Assembly (NCBI GenBank): GCA_026770585.1
Contig: MU646317.1
Location: 262,714-276,631, forward strand
Reading direction: 5' to 3'
From: Baffinella frigidus
Taxonomy: Eukaryota; Cryptophyceae; Cryptomonadales; Baffinellaceae
DNA: 13,918 nt
This document shows positions 12,657 through 13,918 of the stretch, one piece after another. Numbering within the stretch: the stretch's first letter is position 1; the number at the start of each line of letters is the position of its first letter. A model generated the notes under the pieces. That model did no database searches. It saw nothing but the letters and a program-made list of their open reading frames with translations, and had not been told where the DNA came from. A program made the translations under genes and the position numbers.

Positions 12657-12798
12657 CTAAGAGAAACCGAAGCCCTCGAAGCCCTCGCGAACGGCGTTGA
12701 GGAGCGACTTCTGGAGGTGCTCCTTGGTGGGGTACTCGGGGAGATCCAGCTGGTTGAAGCACGTGTGCGATGAGGGGAGCCGCGAGGAGTCGCCACAC
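12657..12798 (-). CDS. HECT last exon with catalytic cysteine
   Basis: Acceptor GGCAG|G completes an Arg codon with the AG of the previous exon, then 46 codons and TAG. LPSSHTCFNQLDLPEYPTKE carries the active-site Cys. A (GA)n tract starts 11 bases after the stop on the sense strand. Confidence 0.94.
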
Positions 12799-13795
12799 CT
12801 GCCGTTTCGGTTCACCGTTTACGCTGTGTATCGTCTTGGTAGTAATCAAGGTCTTTCTGTAGTAACAAACGGTATTTATGTAGCAACAAAGGTCTTTCTA
12901 TGACTTGCAGAGGTATTCCTTAGTGGGGTACTATAAATGATCGAAACCAACACATGGGTTTAGCGTTGAGGGTTTGGGGTTTGGGGTTTGGGGTTTGGGG
13001 TTTGGGGTTTGGGGTTTGGGGTTTGGGGTTTGGGGTTTGGGGTTTGGGATGTTGAAGTGGAAAAACCTGTGGATGTTGAACTTCTGGGGTACAAATTCGT
13101 CAACTTTTGGTGTGTGAAACGATTAGTCAACCCGACAGAGGGGGAACAATAACCTGTGGATGTTGAACTTCTGGGGGCCGTTCATCCCGCGCAGCGCCTT
13201 GAACCCCTCCATCGGAACCTGCGTTACGCTTTCACTTTTAGGGGGTCTAGCTCTGTCTCAAGTCTATTTGGGCTCACCACTTTGCTTCCCCCGGGCTCTT
13301 TCCCGCTCCAAAGTTGACGGATTTGTACCGCGAACCAAGCATGTCAACTTGAGAATAGTCGGTCAACCCGAGTGAAGCAGAGCTAGGTCACCCGATTTCA
13401 GAGAGGGGGGAGGGGCCGACCAGGATTGTTTGGGGGGGTAATTGATTTAATAAGGGTTCACAAGTAAAATTACCCATGCCATGGTAATTTCCCCTATGAT
13501 TTCTCCTATGGAACAATAAAAACGGCTCAAATTTCCTTCATCGGTGAGACAGGTCTCAGTGCCTGTCCAAAGTCGACGAATTTGTACCGCACACCCAGCA
13601 TGTCAACTTGAGAAAAGTCAGAAAGGGACGGCGGTGCCTGGGTACCGGGTCGGCCGACTATTCTAAAGTTGACACTCTGGGTCTGCGGCACAAATCCGTC
13701 AACTTTGGGGCGGGAACGCGCCCGGGCGCACGAAATCGGTGAGACCGAATAGACTTGGGAGGAGAGGATGGTACCTGGGAAGTGGCAGTGACAAA
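12657..13795 (-). CDS. HECT-type E3 ubiquitin ligase, C-terminal end (gene runs off the right edge)
   Basis: Three exons on the minus strand (13775-13795, 13154-13218, 12657-12798) join as FVTATSQ, then VPMEGFKALRGMNGPQKF, then NIHRCGDSSRLPSSHTCFNQ, ending in EGFEGFGFS and a stop. This is the C-lobe of a HECT domain. The conserved Cys of HTCFN (codon 12759-12761) accepts ubiquitin from E2 as a thioester before transfer to substrate, and the GFGF-type tail after the Cys is typical of the family terminus. About 75 residues are present; the N-lobe and substrate-binding domains are outside the window, so the HECT subfamily and target cannot be named. Confidence 0.93.
12902..12933 (-). pseudogene. 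Ghost of part of the HECT last exon
   Basis: Reads YPTKEYLCKS and then a stop, against YPTKEHLQKS of the real exon. About 26 of 31 bases match. It has no acceptor and lies in the intron directly upstream of the real exon. Confidence 0.75.
12958..13048 (-). repeat. Perfect GGGGTTT array in the HECT intron
   Basis: Eleven or so uninterrupted 7-bp units GGGGTTT on plus (AAACCCC in the HECT transcript). The most homogeneous array in the window, and of a different unit from the TTTAGGG majority. Confidence 0.95.
13067..13089 (-). pseudogene. Ghost of the HECT penultimate exon 3' end
   Basis: 22 bases including CCCAGAAGTTCAACATCCAC and the AG|GT junction are identical to the end of the exon at 13154. 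Upstream sequence is replaced by a MITE fragment. The copy lies downstream of the real exon in the same intron. Confidence 0.82.
13091..13113. mobile_element. Fragment of the AAAGTTGAC MITE family
   Basis: ACAAATTCGTCAACTTTTGG is the inverted core of the family (CCAAAGTTGACGGATTTGT). It abuts the HECT exon ghost at 13067-13089. Confidence 0.5.
13154..13218 (-). CDS. HECT penultimate exon
   Basis: Acceptor ACGCAG|GTT, donor CACAG|GTTATT, 65 nt, leaving phase 2. Encodes VPMEGFKALRGMNGPQKF then NIH, a near-textbook HECT C-lobe segment. Confidence 0.93.
13247..13386. mobile_element. AAAGTTGAC MITE, best-preserved copy (140 bp)
   Basis: Starts CTAGCTCTGTCTCAAGTC and ends GAAGCAGAGCTAG, inverted to one another. 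Inside, AAGTTGAC and GTCAACTT form a hairpin around a 24-base loop containing TTTGTACCGCGAA. TA-in-CTAG edges are shared with the 3943 and 6992 elements. Confidence 0.85.
13536..13765. mobile_element. Head-to-head pair of AAAGTTGAC MITE copies
   Basis: A plus-oriented copy (13566-13620; TTTGTACCGCACACCCAGCA) faces a minus-oriented copy (13660-13765; TCTGCGGCACAAATCCGTCA), giving a large inverted repeat in the HECT intron. Both lack full CTAGCTCTG ends. Confidence 0.75.
13775..13795 (-). CDS. HECT microexon (21 nt)
   Basis: A pyrimidine-rich tract ending CTCCAG precedes seven codons, FVTATSQ, followed by GTACCATC. Phase 0 on both sides, and it supplies the FVTG(T)S motif expected just before VP in HECT domains. 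The frame stays open further upstream, so the exon could be longer. Confidence 0.65.
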
Positions 13796-13918
13796 CTGGA
13801 GAGGAGGGAGCGAGCGAGACGCGCTCTTCTCTCGCCTCTCTACGCACGCTACCAACTACCGTAGCCCAACACCGTACGCTCACACCCGATTGCAGGGAGG
13901 GAGGGAGGGAGGGAGGGA

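Noticed and set aside
12303-12773. 156-codon plus-strand ORF and a 146-codon minus ORF in other frames
   Set aside because: Both overlap the HECT last exon, whose frame is unmistakable, and run through the CT repeat.
1-13918. tRNA, rRNA or other structured RNA genes
   Set aside because: No cloverleaf, TTCGANNC B-box context or rRNA core was noticed; the hairpins are explained by foldback elements.

Overview
The window looks like nuclear DNA of a eukaryotic alga with a complex (secondary, red-lineage) plastid. Three intron-rich protein genes with GT-AG and some apparent GC-AG introns can be assembled by hand. One encodes a protein whose N-terminus reads as a signal peptide ending in an AAF cleavage motif plus transit peptide, the bipartite plastid address of cryptophytes, haptophytes and ochrophytes. 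The introns are packed with degenerate plant/algal-type telomere repeats (TTTAGGG / CCCTAAA). The species cannot be named from this sequence.

Layout. (1) Minus strand, 6017 down to 429 and out of the left edge: the N-terminal part of a DDX42-type DEAD-box RNA helicase. Nine exons (plus one possible small exon) encode the acidic/DPLDAF region and run up to the start of the helicase core; the core lies outside the window. (2) 6018-6681: divergent intergenic region, likely a shared promoter. (3) Plus strand, 6682-10978: a complete seven-exon gene for a 223-residue plastid-targeted J-domain co-chaperone with a C-terminal membrane segment. (4) 10979-12656: intergenic region filled with foldback (MITE-like) elements; the first, pogo/Tigger-like, starts six bases after the stop codon. 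(5) Minus strand, 12657 to beyond 13795: the C-terminal end of a HECT E3 ubiquitin ligase, with the catalytic Cys exon, the VPMEGFKALRGM exon and a 21-nt microexon.

The main unusual pattern is that introns of all three genes contain decayed partial or full copies of a neighbouring exon ('exon ghosts'): at least 9 in the helicase gene, 6 in the J-protein gene and 2 in the HECT gene. They are embedded in or beside the telomere-like tracts and often break where the tract begins. This suggests that the repeats drive recurrent unequal exchange that copies exons. The tracts are also mostly oriented so that the transcript is C-rich (CCCUAAA), whichever strand the gene is on. One helicase ghost exon has been split by a later MITE insertion. 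The genes show no obvious shared pathway (splicing-type helicase, plastid chaperone, ubiquitin ligase); what unites the window is its intron architecture. All exon joins are inferred from reading frame, splice dinucleotides and family resemblance, without transcript data.
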